Made by a program: the position numbers and the translations under genes. From contig BGZK01001551.1 of the NCBI GenBank assembly GCA_005406025.1, positions 1 to 64,000 on the forward strand: DNA of 64,000 nt, given 5' to 3'. The notes beneath the pieces were generated by a model that was not told the origin of the DNA, searched no databases, and saw only the letters and a program-made list of their open reading frames with translations. The stretch comes from Eumeta japonica. Taxonomy: Eukaryota; Arthropoda; Insecta; Lepidoptera; Psychidae. Positions 11,312 through 23,290 of the stretch are shown piece by piece; positions within the stretch are counted from its first letter, which is position 1, and every line of letters begins with the position of its first letter.

Positions 11312-12929
11312 TTAATTGATTAATATAAATTCATATTAATAGTTATACGGGTAATTTTGTAGATTTTTCTATAGGCCTTTTTGAGAGGAACAATGCCTCC
11401 ATTCCCCACTAACTTACAAATAAGTCAAACGATATAAGTAACTCATTCCAAGAAAGCTTTCAAGAGTTGTGTTTTAACCCAACATTATCATATCATCAAC
11501 ATCAACACATTATCAACATTATCATAGCTTAGTCAATTTTCATAAAATGCCTATAAATTAATGCACAATATTAGTTATCGTGAAGGAGAGAATATAAAAA
11601 AGGATGAGAACCTTATCGAAACCCCTGCAATAGTTTTAAAGATTAGCCTTCACAGACAGACAGACTTGCTGCGGGGAATTCAATATATCATTTGTAAAAA
11701 TATTTTCATTGCAATACATATATACTTACCAGAGAGTGATTATATGTAAGTCCAGAGCGCGCTCGTATGATTTTTATTGTTTCTATAATTTTCACTTAAA
11801 TCCGTTGCTTGGCGAAAGCGTGTGATAGCATGAGCCACACACAACCGAATAAAACTTTTCTGCGTACGTTAGGAATTACCTTTTTAATCACATATCAGCA
11901 TTGAAAATCTAGCTATATTTTAACGAAACCACGTGTGAATTCATGATTTCGTTGAATGATCACCGATATGCAAACAAACAAAAACGTATATAACATTCAA
12001 AACTACAATCTAAATTAATCATTCTCTACTCTCATAACAGACGAGTAGGTCACGCCAATTGTCATCGGCATCACGGTACGAGACCTCACTCTCTTCACCG
12101 AAGGATAGCTGATCTCAAGATCTGCTTGTGTTCGTTACGTTACAGGTCGCATTGCGGCTGTAATTCAAACAAAGCGCGATCACGCCCCGCGTCGGCCACA
12201 AAGCGGCAAACACACCGTGACCAATAATCGGATAGAAGAACAACAGCTCCTCGGACAATGACTCCGGTTCACGCAATCGATAGCACCGACTAATCAATTC
12301 GATGGTTCGCGGTGCTGCCCTACTATGGAATAGGTCTGCTAGCCACTTACCTGTTGATGAAACAGCAAATGATATTTTTCGTAACAGCAAATTTCTTTTT
12401 TGTTTCGTTTTCTCTGATAAACAATGGAATTTTTGAAACGTTTATTGCTGTAAAATTATTTTAATTTGTTCCAGTAAAGGTTGTGTTATGTTAATATTTT
12501 TATGTAGTATTTTAATTGAACACGCACGTATGTTTGTATGCGCATATGCACAGATGCATACAACGTTGGCACCAAATAGAGGCAGGCGACTACAATATCA
12601 AAATTAGCTTAGTATCATTTACTGATAACTCAACTCAACCCCAATTTGGCATATTGCGGTAAGACGATTTTCTTAAATATACTTTTTTAATTATAATTTT
12701 ACATAAAACTAAGAATTACTTCTAAAACTTTCTTTTGCTAGGAGGGTTTCTTATCTCATACGACATACATTTTTTTTTAGATTGTTTAACTTTGTGTAAT
12801 TTGTATTTTAACTTTCGCTTAAGGAGGCGTGTGCGTAAACATGAAAGAAGTTCTGTCATCTTTCATATCAAGTAATACTTTTCAGTTGTTGTCTTAATCA
12901 CAGTCCTATTACCCATTTTAAATTTACAT
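11309..12929. other. Non-coding stretch with a GC-richer block at 12.0-12.35 kb
   Basis: The block from about 12030 to 12350 has raised GC and CpG content and a 91-codon minus-strand open frame with a non-ATG start. That frame crosses a consensus splice donor (CAG/GTAAGT on the minus strand, junction at 12351/12350). No domain is recognised, and one consensus donor is expected by chance in a window this size. It is left as possible conserved non-coding or exon-edge sequence. Confidence 0.4.
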
Positions 12930-13030
12930 CGTCTATTACCATGTCCATTACTGGTCTCGTTCTCGATTACAATTGCAATCCTGCTTTCAATTACGATTCG
13001 TCTCATTTCCGAGATAAACAACGCTTTCGA
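12930..13030 (+). repeat. Short tract of the 6-bp-period pyrimidine-rich satellite
   Basis: TCTCGTTCTCGATTACAATT and the following CAATCCTGCTTTCAATTACG share the TTCGAT/TTCAAT hexamer texture and strand bias of the larger block at 4870-5280. Confidence 0.45.
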
Positions 13031-16000
13031 TAGCGAACATTCTTAGTATTCATTGCATAAAATTAAGATGAAATTTTTTTTCGCCTGCTTGTTTATTTTG
13101 TGCGACGTTGTTGAATAAGTATTTAAGAACTTAGGTTCTTAATTGGCCCTTTCTTTCAGGTCTATATTTTGCGGCTTATTAGCTGCTAGAACGATTAACT
13201 TTGTGTCCTTCTCTCTAACTTTAAAACCGCGTGTTTCAAAAATTTGATAAAATGTTAATAATAAAACTGTATAATTAAAACATCTAACATTTTTTTTGTT
13301 CATTTCGAATCGGTAAAATTATCACTTTCTATGAGCAAATATTTGAATTTCAGTATATAATAAATATCAATCGATGAAAGACAAACTTGGACCGGTATTA
13401 CTTTAGATCAGATATTTTAAATTTATAAGGATTGACGCGATATTCATAAGCCTGGTTCTATTGCGAATTACGCCTCGTTACGTTGATTTTCTTTTTATCT
13501 GAAAAATTGTCTTACATCTTTCATCATTCTTTGTATCGCAATTTAAATCGAACAGTAGACGAATATCATGAAGAAAGCTCATTCCATGCTAGTGAAGCTC
13601 CTCAGTCGGCTAAAGATTCAAGGTAAACTGGCAGAGCAAGGCGGCGTTTCCTAAGCAGAAAAATTTACTCTACGGTGACGGAGATTGTTCCGCCTGTCCG
13701 AGCGTCACGTATTTTTACACTCGCTAAATACGAATTTTTACGAGGGCAATAATTTAACGCTCATTTTTTTTTCGTCTTTTCTGCTGACCGTCTATACCTA
13801 TTTTTATTTGATTTTTATTAATTTCATTCGTTTGTTCTTTAATCCGTCACAAAGTCTTTCTTCTAAGAAGTAAGTTGACCGCTTTCGAGTCGACTCATGG
13901 ATTACGAAAGTTCCGAAATTAGACAGGTCTTTACAGTCGGATTATAGATCAGTTTTTATGTTGTAAATTGTATTGATTAAAAAATATAATAGAACTTCTG
14001 TAATAACTTCAGAGATTTCAATAATTTTTTTAAAAATAATACAACTTTGATAACCACAATTTTTCCAAATAATCCAACTTGACTAGTGAAACAAGCGAAG
14101 GCTATTGAACCCATGATCATTTAATGGAACACAGGACCGCTGTACAATTACGTTAATTTAATTGATGTCGACTCAAATTCGAGTCAGTCACGATCGCACT
14201 TTTTTATATCGAGCTGTATGTACAGTTAAAGTTGAGCAGAGACAACATTACTCCGTACTCGCACGAGCGCTTTACAACGACTAGCTGTCTATCGAATATG
14301 CGAAAGGAATTCGATCTCGGCACAGTGCAACGAAAGGTGTTTATTGCCTCGTGCGATATATTTACGCAAGCTAAACGCGTATAGTAATAGCTGATTTGTT
14401 ATTATATGGGTCTCGGTGAGCGTGTTGATCTAAACAAATGGCGCAAATGCAATACGAGAACACTAAGGAAAGGTTGTCGGTATTTTACCGCAGTGTGTTT
14501 GTCACAATTATTCATCACAATTATTACTTTGATACGTGTTGGTTCCACATCGAGTCGATAATGATTTGACTTCTATAACGTTACTGTGTTAGCATAATTG
14601 TACAGCTGGTCATAATGCATTGAAATGTTAAAGACTTAGAAGTAGAAAAGCTCATCTTTTGCCGTTTTATTAGAACTGTCTATAGACGCCTCACCCTAAC
14701 CGTTCATATGGGAATGGGTCAAGTGTAATATTATTGTAAATGATCGTTTTTCATTACCAGTACTCTGCTATTACCTCAAAACAACACTCATACTTAGTTT
14801 CTATACAATTATTGCAATATTATATTTTTAGTAAAACGCGGCGACGGGTTTTCTTATTTGTATGATTGAAGATGATTATTTTAAGTATTTGTTGTTGGTT
14901 TATAATACTTTTGGTATATTATTTCACGTTCAACAATTTAAAAGTGATGCAGAAACAATACAATTCAAAAACACAATCGTTTATTTATATATTGTGTATC
15001 TATCATTGATTACAATTTTTTTTAAATAATTGATAATGGCTCTAAAACGGATGTCTGAAAACTGAAAATGTATATTTAACTATATCAGAAATATAAATAA
15101 CCTTAAAACGGCTTGCTTTAATTACAAGGTAATTAAATTTTTCATTGCCACTCAATAAGAACAGTGAATAATTAAAAAATTGTATCTTAGATTTAGAATG
15201 ACAAAAAAAACAACGGATATCTCTTAATATTTCTCATTTGTCGGTCTGTGTTATCAATTTATCCGATCATTTATTTCTAAAATCAAAGACTATATAAATC
15301 TTAAGTTTTGCATGGTACTGAGTTATGACAACACGTACAAGTTCTATATTGCAAGAAGTGGGCATAGTCGACAGAGTTATGTCGGACCCCTATCGACTAA
15401 AATCTTAAGCGGAAGCAGTGGGTTTCCTCAAATCTATCGCTCACAAGTACACTGAGAACAATTCATTGCCTCATTGGCAATAAAACTGTTTTGCCCTAGT
15501 GTATCTTGCCCTAGTGCAAGGTTTTTAATTGTCAATTTTTGCTTTTTTAATATGTCACTAGTTGTGAACTTTGTTATGTGATAATATTGAGTTATCACAC
15601 AGATTAAGTAAATTATTTTGATTTCGCTGCAGTAGCCACGTCACCACATGTCATTTTTCCTACCACAATAATAGATTGTACCTTTGTAACCATGACAAAC
15701 TTTTTGGTATAAGAACAAATGTACATTGTCTATGAATTCATTTTTCTTAGTTGTGCTAGCGAATGTACTTTGTGTTTATAGCAATATTTTTTTTGATTTC
15801 GCAACAAAGTAACGTTTTGTACTTATGTTAACTCAGCAAAGTTACATTGCCGATGGTAATCCTCGTATTTTCTTGACGGTATCTAATATAGGTATTGATA
15901 TTTCTTGCAGGCTGTACGTATTGTTTAAGTACCACCAGAGAGGTGTAAGTTTATTAGTCTGTGAGAAATACTACATACCTTAATAGAATGTCATGACGAA

Positions 16001-17413
16001 AATGTAAAAATTAAGACGATCATGGCAATATTTATGAAAATACAGTCTAAAAGATAAAATTCGGCAGAATTATAAATGAAAGCGTAAGTATTATATATAA
16101 CTAAGTTATCAATCCCTGAACTGGTTTACAGGAATTTTTGCGACTTCATAATAGTAAATACAGATTATATAGGTAAGTGGACTAAAATCAAATTAAGAAA
16201 AACTATAGGTAGTGTTTATACATTTACTGCATTTTTATTTTAATTAAAAAAAAAACATTGAGATAAGAAGTAACATAAGGATAAAAAGGCTATTTGATTT
16301 GTCTATTTGTCTGGTGTATAATATATATGAGGTTAAATTAAAGAAAATGCATTATTTGTTTAGACTTTCACACGTATACATGTTTACAATTATAATTGGT
16401 AAATTAAAAATTAATAGCTTGCCTGAAATTGAAAAATAACAAACCGTAGCACATTTTGTAAATTTTATATCTATTCTTTTAATCTTCAAGTACTCATTAA
16501 TTAATTATTAACATTATGTGGTTTTTATAACTAATAATATCTAGATATTAAACATGAATCATATTAAAATGAAAGAAATTGATAGCATTACAGAAAGTAT
16601 TTATACAAAATTTTGATACATATAAAGAAATTAAAAACGATATTAAAAATATACAATAAAACAATCAGAATATTTGAGATAAAAGGATATGAGATCAATA
16701 CATCCGAGAATGTATAATGATATAAGGAAAAAATTATGAATGCTCGAATTCACAAATTAACGCGTACACCTACAGACATCTATAATATTGATACATGAAT
16801 ATACACATATTATTCTAGTAAACTGGATGCGTACATTCATACTGAAATGCATACAAATTTACGAATTAAATATTTTCACCAACTCAAAGTATTTTGACCA
16901 AATTTTCAGATATACAGTCAGTAGTTGCACTTAGTAATAATAAATACATTATATTCATCTATCAGTGAAAAATGCGCAAAAACAAAAGCAAGTTTTCTCA
17001 AGAGGTAGCAATGCTTGTAGTGACGCTGCATTTGATGCAGGAAGTGTTAAATTCACCTGAAAATACGTGTACAGTCAAGATTTATTAATTATTTAAACAC
17101 CTTATAGAGTTGTATTAGTATTAACTTTTCTTTATATAAAAGACAAACACAAAACTAGAACCCAAAAAAACGTCATAATACGTCCATTGTCTTTGCTTTG
17201 AGAAAACCAGTCAAATCCTTATATTGTTATTTAACAATTAGACAGTTTGAATAAGAAATAAAAAGGAACGTATTCGAGCACAACAAATATCCACGGGCAA
17301 ATGAATTAAAATGGTCGCAAATGCTCCAGGTCTGCCACCCACATATTATCGTACATTGTCATTTTAAACAAATTAGTTTATTACGTTGCCAATTTTAATT
17401 ATTTTTAACATAA
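13031..17413. other. Long stretch without recognisable genes
   Basis: A somewhat GC-richer interval lies at about 14150-14420 with several CpGs. The rest is AT-rich. No ORF, repeat family or RNA gene could be supported. Confidence 0.55.
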
Positions 17414-17469
17414 CGTTGTTTTAAGAACAAATCATACAATGCGTTGTTTTAAGAACAGATCATACAATG
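17414..17469 (+). repeat. 28-bp tandem duplication
   Basis: Two consecutive 28-bp units beginning CGTTGTTTTAAGAACA differ at one base (AAATC versus AGATC). This is a recent replication-slippage-type duplication. Confidence 0.95.
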
Positions 17470-18249
17470 ATATACTGATGAAGTGACGTCGTCGCTTTAT
17501 CAAATCATTTTGAACATTGTCACAGAAGTTAATTCCTGTGGCTCCTAGGACAATAAAAGGTTTGTTTCTAAAGGTAGGAAACTCGCTCGGGTGCGTAAGC
17601 AAAGTACATAGCTATAGTGACAATAAAATGTTCTCGAAGCTTTTATTGTCAATTTGTCAATCCACTTTTTTCTCAGTGCAAAAGACTCCTAGTGAACATA
17701 CGAACACAGAGCCTTCTAAATGAATTTGTGACTTTTCATAGTCGACTAACATGTAAACACAGATTATTAAAGTGAAAACTTTTTTAGGCGCTTTAGCATT
17801 TTTGGAGATGGGAAAAAAAACCATGGAAATCGCGACACTGTTACCGTTAATGTAACTGAGACCTCTGTGTATAAGTATAGTTTATATAAGTACACATTTA
17901 CATGAGAGTTGAGTTTAAGTTGAAATACATTGATAATATAACTATATATAATGAAAACATATATTGTATATACGTACAACATAGATATATATTCAAGTCG
18001 GAACTCTTCGCATTGCATTTGTAAATTTACACTTTTAGCAATAGATTGCAATTTTTGTATGTTACATTATTTTTCATGTACAATAGCGCATTAAATGAAA
18101 ATTGTAATATAATTTGTGTAGTAGTAGTTTATAATAATGAATAAAAAACACTTCATTTGAATGTATTTCCTGCACAATAAAACATTTCCTGACAATTCAA
18201 AAAATACACACGTAATTGTACAAGTTTTAACTTTTGTTGGCACTCCCGG
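17470..18249. other. Non-coding stretch
   Basis: Nothing recognisable. The part next to 18250 may include 3'-UTR remains of the adjoining minus-strand retrotransposon, but no similarity to the 3' UTRs of the related copies is visible. Confidence 0.5.
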
Positions 18250-19450
18250 AGTACCACTGTTTTGTTTTTATTTTTGTTACTGATTTCCTGTTGATCATCA
18301 TTTTTTTTAAACGTTTCTATATTTTTTTTACATATAATAAATTTTCATAAATTAACTAGGATACCAGAGTTAAGATTTCAATTTTCTTAAACTTATATCT
18401 AAGAGAAATACGAAGATCGAGTTTATAAATTGCGCGAACTGCCCGCTTCCGCAGCATAAAAAAATTATAAATGAATGTGGCATGTTCCCAGCACAAGACG
18501 CCATACAACATCAGGCTATGGAAACAGCCAAAATAAATCAATCTAGAAGTTTCGATGTCTGATAATTTTTTTTTTTTTGACTGCATAGACGACAGAGTTA
18601 AGCCTTTTTTGTAAGTTACTGATATGAAAGCCCCATTGAAGCCTGTTATCCAAAGTAATTCCCAGGCACACGCCTTCAATTCTTCGTTACATACTGTAAT
18701 AGTTCCAGATCCATATCTTACAGTTGGAAGTGAGAATAATAGACATTTTATTTTCATTACATTAAGAAGTAGGTTATTCACAGTAAACGATTTCTCTACC
18801 TTGGAGATAGCATTTTTCACATCGTCATAAGCGGGCCCATGTCTTTCAACTTTAAATAACAAAGAAGTGTCATCTGCAAATAGTATTATCTCATGAATAT
18901 TCTTAACAAGACTAGGTAAGTCATTTATATAAACTAAAAAGAGAAAGGTACCAAGAATTGATATCTGTGGTACACCCATGTGGACTACATATCCAGGAGA
19001 TCTCATGTCATTAACATAAACCCTCTGAACTCTGTTATTCAAATACGATTTTGGAAGGTCGAGTGCCCGGCTTGTTACTTCATAGTGACGTAGGTTCTCG
19101 ATCAGAGTTTCATAATAAACACAATCGAATGCCTTGGAGAGATCGCAAAATACGCTAATTGCACGTCACGAATCCTCCCAGGATCCAAAAATTTGTTGCA
19201 TCAACTTAACGCCATCGATTGTTGAGCGATCCCGAGTCAAACCGAACTGATTCTTTATCATAAATTTATTCGTATAAAAATGTACTAACATCTGATTTAG
19301 TATTAATTTTTCGAAAATTTTGTTGTCGGAGTTTGTTGCATTACCGCCTTTAAATAATGGAATTACTTTACTTTTTTTCATCAAATCGGAAAACACGACT
19401 TCAATTCCAATCATAAATGCCAATTGCGATGCGATGCATGGCATGGCAAT
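18250..19450 (-). pseudogene. Non-LTR retrotransposon reverse transcriptase (CR1/jockey-like), broken by one stop
   Basis: Remnant of an RNA-dependent DNA polymerase from a lepidopteran non-LTR element. In order on the minus strand are SKVIPLFKGG (19.38 kb), KIFEKLILNQ, QFGLTRDRST, FCDLSKAFDCV (motif A aspartate), GVPQISILGTFLFLVYIND (motif B; Q-I and T replace the usual QG and GP), LFADDTSLLFK (motif C with its two aspartates), and the thumb-side SLMLYGVLCW and RKRAVRAIYKLDLRISLR. The frame is the same from 19444 to 18356 and is interrupted only by TGA at 19166-19168. The conserved stretch between SKVIPLFK and KIFEKL is shortened, so an internal deletion is likely. After 18356 the sequence decays into stops, with the C-terminal module only faintly visible to about 18250. 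The element is truncated at both ends and cannot be active. The 3' fragments at 2.3, 26.2 and 36.8 kb look like the missing C-terminal module of this family. Confidence 0.92.
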
Positions 19451-19454
19451 ACGG

Positions 19455-20480
19455 GTAATATAGAATATCTTATATGTTTTTTTAAAGCTAAATAATTGGC
19501 TATATAATCATCGAAAAAATTAATTAAACAATTTATGTTCTAACTATCTAAATTGTTCATATTCAAACGACAAGTATACCAAGATTAGTGCATCATACTA
19601 AGGAGGCTTCCAAAACTGTCTAAATAGCTCACAAAGAAACGTCCCGAACGCGCCTCTAGACATTATGCCCGGGGACAGTGAACTAAATAACAATTTTTAC
19701 TTATTATAGACTCATTTCCGGTCGCAGCCGGCCGCTAATCGCTTACACAATGCACCACGCCTTGTTACACCTCGGTATTAGCTTTCTGTGTAAGCCTTTC
19801 CTAAAAATATCTCAAGATTATCGCCGATATCGCACCCGACTTTGAGCTCTAGGCCTTCGAGATAAAATCGAGGTTACCGCTACATGTCCAAGAACGGTTT
19901 AACGCCACAAGCAACCAATACGAAGTTATGAATGGCGCGCGGTACATCCGCAGCCCTTTGTGCCGGCGCCGCGTGTACGCGGCCGGTTGTTGTATAGGAT
20001 TTCTGTATTTACACAATCTGTCGAGATGCGGTTAATGAAGTGCCCGCTACGGTCCCTTTGATGACTTCTTTCCCGGACTTCGTTCTCACAGAAGCTGCGA
20101 ATTGGCAACAATACAGGATGTATCTACGGATGTACTTGTGACGCGATGATTAATATTAATATGGATCAAATAGAACCATGGATCAATTGTTGTATAATAG
20201 GTTCTTCGTTGTGTGAATTAGGAATTTTTGCAGTCGCATTTTAATACGCACTGATGGTGAACAGTGAAATATATTAACATATATGCATAAATCAACCGAA
20301 AATATAGTTATAAAATATATAAAATGGGGTGAAAAATACAAAAGCTACATCATCATCATCATCGCTCAACCATCAGCCAGTCGCAATGATTAAAAGGGAC
20401 AAGTCCTGACACACCGAAAGGAGCGTAATTATAGGAGGAAGTGCAGGTTCTAGTGTGGATTAGAACTGACGGGAGTGCAG
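19455..20480. other. Non-coding stretch with GC-rich block at 19.6-20.13 kb
   Basis: GC-raised, CpG-rich sequence includes CGCAGCCGGCCGCTAATCGC (near 19722) and GCCGGCGCCGCGTGTACGCG (near 19962). A 61-codon minus-strand ORF here has no recognisable domain. The block may be conserved regulatory DNA. It lies between the two minus-strand retrotransposons. Confidence 0.45.
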
Positions 20481-20614
20481 GAAGGTATTCGTGCAACCTT
20501 TAACCAGAAACAAGTTTCTAGATCCAGTCAGAATAGGTAATAGATATTATGATGTGTCATTAAAAATAGTGGAAAACGGCAAGTTTCTTCCGTTTGTCTT
20601 CCATTCTCCGTTTT

Positions 20615-21060
20615 CTTTGCTTGGTGCAGAGCTTTCAGTGTTTGGTACTGGAAGTTGGTGTGGTTTATCCGCAATCTTTTAATTTCTACATTGCTCTTTG
20701 ATAATGTAACCTTTTTTCCTATGGTTCCTGTTGTGATAACTCATATGTGCTCTAAGATATTCTTTTTTCATAAATTTGTTTCCTCAGCTAATCTTTCATA
20801 TTACATTTTCTTTGTTTAGTATAAACTTTAAGTGTTAATAAGGGTTGGTAAAGTTCATCCATGGCCTTCCTAATCTCTAATTTGCTTTGTTATACTTGGT
20901 TCCTGTTGTAGTAAAGTACTTATGTATATAAGAAATCTGGAGTAAATTTATTTCTGCGGTTAATCTTTTGTTCATTTTCATCACTTGGTGCAGAGCTTTC
21001 AGTGTCCGTTTCTAGGAGTTGGTATAGTTCAGCCACAGCCTTTTCATTTCTGTTTTGTTC
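20615..21060 (-). repeat. Three decayed repeat units at the 3' end of the retrotransposon
   Basis: On the plus strand, CTTGGTGCAGAGCTTTCAGT occurs at about 20618 and again at about 20983, each followed by a matching GGAGTTGGT/GGAAGTTGGT block and by TTCCTNTTGT. A more diverged unit starts near 20814. The units are about 170-200 bp and head to tail. They overlap the end of the ORF and probably the 3' UTR of the minus-strand element. Confidence 0.7.
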
Positions 21061-21074
21061 TGAGATGATGTGGC

Positions 21075-21665
21075 CTATTTCTCCTGATTCCTATTGTGAC
21101 GAAGTGAATCTTCCCATGTATAAATAGGACGTTCAACTTTTCTCTTTATTGTAATATATCTTGGAGCAGAGTTAAGTATGTAGGGTTGGTTTCTTCTTAA
21201 AAGACAGTAGCATATTCTTTCATTCTTGATCATTTTGATGATTGTTTTTCTTTCGAGGATTTTTTGAGTTTTCAGTTTAGGTTGATTTCTTACGGCTTGT
21301 AACATGTCTTTCAGGATATCTCTTTCATACTATCTCAGTCTTGTTCTATTTGATTGGATTAGTGCTACTACATTCAGATCGTTTGTCATGGAGGAAGAGA
21401 TCACCAGTTTGTAAATTAATTTTGCAATTTTCTAGGGCATTTTGGTCTTTTTGATGAAGAGAATGAGACCTTTTGTATCGCAGATTGCTTGCTATCACCT
21501 TGCTTTTATTATGTCCCTTCGACTCAGCTCTGAGATCAGATACGTACCCAAATACTTAATTGTGTTCAAGGGAGTAATTAGGACTCCGTTTATTTCCTGT
21601 GTATGTTTGGTTATACCCTTGTTAATTGGATCTCTGACTAACATTTTGGTCTTAGTTTCATTTAA
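21075..21665 (-). pseudogene. Reverse transcriptase thumb and C-terminal part, multiple stops
   Basis: Downstream of the palm and in the same frame, the minus strand reads LNETKTKMLV, INGVLITPLNTIKYLGTYLI (the K-Y-L-G thumb motif), IYKLVISSSMTNDLNVVALI, and finally KRKVERPIYTWEDSLRHN. The last resembles the G-R-P-x-x-x-W-x-D segment found at the ends of such ORFs. Stops fall at 21666 (TAG), in tandem near 21510, and near 21460 and 21340. The last open piece is 21305-21075. Confidence 0.75.
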
Positions 21666-22079
21666 CTATAAGCCCGCCGATGTTAGGAATTCTTTTAAAT
21701 TTTTCATTGTATGAGTAACAACTGAGTCGCTATCGCCTATAATAATAATGTCGTCTGCGAATGATAATATAACGGCAAGATTAATTTTTACATCCTGTTC
21801 CAACTTTACTTCACCGATTAACTCCTCTAGAGTTCTTAAGACGTTATCCAACACAATGGTAAAAAGCTGAGGTGACAGTGGACATCCTTGTTTGACACCT
21901 TTTCCTTTGGTGATATTTTGAGTTTTATGTCCGAACCATAGGGTTGACGTATGTTCTTTGGGATAAAACATGATTCTATTGGCTAAAGTAATATTGATCC
22001 TTGTTTTCAGAATATCATATAGAACACAAAAGTCTACCGAATCAAACGCTTTTTCTATGTCAAGTTGCAATAGATACAC
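21666..22079 (-). pseudogene. Reverse transcriptase palm with active-site motifs
   Basis: An intact 137-codon stretch of the polymerase core. YLLQLDIEKAFDSVDF holds motif A (first catalytic aspartate). GKGVKQGCPLSPQLFTIVLD is motif B. LAVILSFADDIIIIGDSDSV is motif C (F-A-D-D). All three metal-binding aspartates survive. The frame is continuous with the fingers segment upstream and the thumb segment downstream, separated from each by stop codons. The first M (22079) is internal to the ancestral protein. Confidence 0.92.
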
Positions 22080-22514
22080 GGGCTTACCTGCCTTTCATTT
22101 CTTATAAAAAATTCGTCTTACTGCAAATACGTGATTGCCCGTCGATCTAAACCTCATAAAAGCTGCTTGATAATTGCCCATAGCTTTAATTTTTGCATCT
22201 AAAAGTTTTAAGAGGTAACTGCCATAATTTTGTAGCCTGCATTGTAGATTGATATTTTTCTGTAATCATTCATGGACTCTGGTTTAGCTTTTTGGGGATA
22301 GGAATTTGAATTGTTCCACCCATTTTTGCGGAAAGGAGTTGCTTTCACGTGCTTTTCTGATAATTTTTGTAATTAGTTCTATAAATATTTCTGGCGCATG
22401 CTGGTATAATTCAATAACCTTTTCATCCGGGCCTGGTACTGTACCTTTTTTCATTTGTTTGATGATGATGCGGATGTCGTCGGTAGACGGTGTTTCAATT
22501 GTTTTTTTTATCAT
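22080..22514 (-). pseudogene. Reverse transcriptase N-terminal (fingers) segment
   Basis: Reads IRIIIKQMKKGTVPGPDEKV and FPQKWVEQFKFLSPKS, the K-x-G-x-x-P-G-P-D block and the W-x-x-x-x-x-x-P-x-x-K block that open non-LTR polymerases. It then reads, in a shifted frame, SMNDYRKISIYNAGYKIM (the D-Y-R-x-I-S-I block). Returning to the original frame it reads LLKLLDAKIKAMGNYQAAFM and RFRSTGNHVFAVRRIFY. The frame is lost for only about 90 nt, so two small compensating indels are present, plus stops at 22284 and near 22095. Confidence 0.8.
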
Positions 22515-22635
22515 TTTGTGAAATCTTGAAATCTGAGCCTTTCACTTTTTGCAATTCATGAATCCAAGTAGATATCGGTACAAACCGTTTTGACTGTGTC
22601 CTTCCAGTCTTCTTCTTGAAACTGCTAAAAAATTC

Positions 22636-22950
22636 TTATGTCATTTTCATTCGTTGGGTTCTACGAACTCTGTGCATCTGTGAAACGAAGTGTTGATATT
22701 TATTTTCGTATTCTTTTTCTTGTATGTGTAGTAGTTTTTTCCTGGTGTCCTTGAAGGTCTGTATCATGGCGAGATTTTTGGGAGACCTGTTCTTCCAAAA
22801 TTTCGTCTTCATGTGTTTTGCCAGAGCGAGTCCGTTGATTTCCGTTCTATTTTTGTTGAGTTTCAAGTGTTCTCTAACCGATAGTCGTAATATTTGAGTG
22901 AGATGGTTCCAATCTAATGGATTATGTTCATGCAGACTTAGTGCAGTCAA
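22636..22950 (-). pseudogene. Linker between endonuclease and reverse transcriptase
   Basis: A 104-codon minus-strand frame, rich in K, R, E and N, with a predicted helical character (NLAMIQTFKDTRKKLLHIQE and similar). This is the usual look of the basic spacer between the endonuclease and polymerase of non-LTR retrotransposons. It is in a different frame from its neighbours, so indels have occurred on both sides (23.07 kb and 22.6 kb). Confidence 0.65.
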
Positions 22951-23075
22951 GACTTTATTTTCAACGCTTTTTTCATATTTTATTTTGATATGTTACCTTG
23001 GTTTAGGAGATTATAGTTTCAGTTTCAAAAACGGTAGGTTGATGAAATGTTTTCTTCTCTGGATGCGCGCTTTCT

Positions 23076-23276
23076 TTAGGTTGATATCGTCTTTATTTTA
23101 ACCATTTTCGTTACTTCTCCGAAGATGATTTTGTAATCAAAGTTAACTTCTTTTGCCCAGTAGCCTTTTATGTATTTGAATTTAGCGCCATTGTAAGATT
23201 CTGTGACAATATGATTAATTTTTGAAGAACTTTGTCCAGAAAATGAGATGGCAAATGCTAAAGCTATAATAAACAA
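23076..23276 (-). pseudogene. Endonuclease-domain C-terminus of the retrotransposon
   Basis: Minus-strand reading contains SSKINHIVTESYNGAKFKYI and then GYWAKEVNFDYKIIFGEVTK. This matches the end of endonuclease/exonuclease/phosphatase-type domains in non-LTR elements, where a conserved S-x-I-D-H-I and a later S/T-D-H carry catalytic residues. Here D-H-I has become N-H-I and D-H has become D-Y, so the domain is mutated at two conserved positions. The sequence upstream of 23280 shows no more of the domain, which marks the 5' truncation. Confidence 0.7.
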
Positions 23277-23290
23277 AATCGCCCTAGCTT

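Larger units (their letters stand above)
20480..23290 (-). mobile_element. 5'-truncated endonuclease-reverse transcriptase non-LTR retrotransposon
   Basis: One minus-strand element of about 2.8 kb. It can be read in order as the C-terminal end of an apurinic-type endonuclease domain (23.28-23.08 kb), a linker (22.95-22.64 kb), the reverse-transcriptase fingers (22.51-22.08 kb), the palm (22.08-21.67 kb), and a thumb/C-terminal part (21.66-21.07 kb). The segments from 22514 to 21075 are in one frame, broken by about seven stops and one compensated frameshift. The endonuclease and linker segments are in other frames. The active-site motifs are present, but the endonuclease start is missing, so the copy is dead. 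It is a different family from the element at 18.2-19.4 kb: motif B is KQGCPLSPQLF, versus GVPQ-SILG there. The 3' end (20.6-21.1 kb) has three decayed repeat units. Clade is unresolved (RTE- or L2-like). Confidence 0.88.

Noticed and set aside
12115..12390. 91-codon minus-strand ORF crossing a consensus splice donor CAG/GTAAGT
   Set aside because: The start is not ATG, no domain is recognised, and about one such 9-mer is expected by chance in a window this size on both strands.
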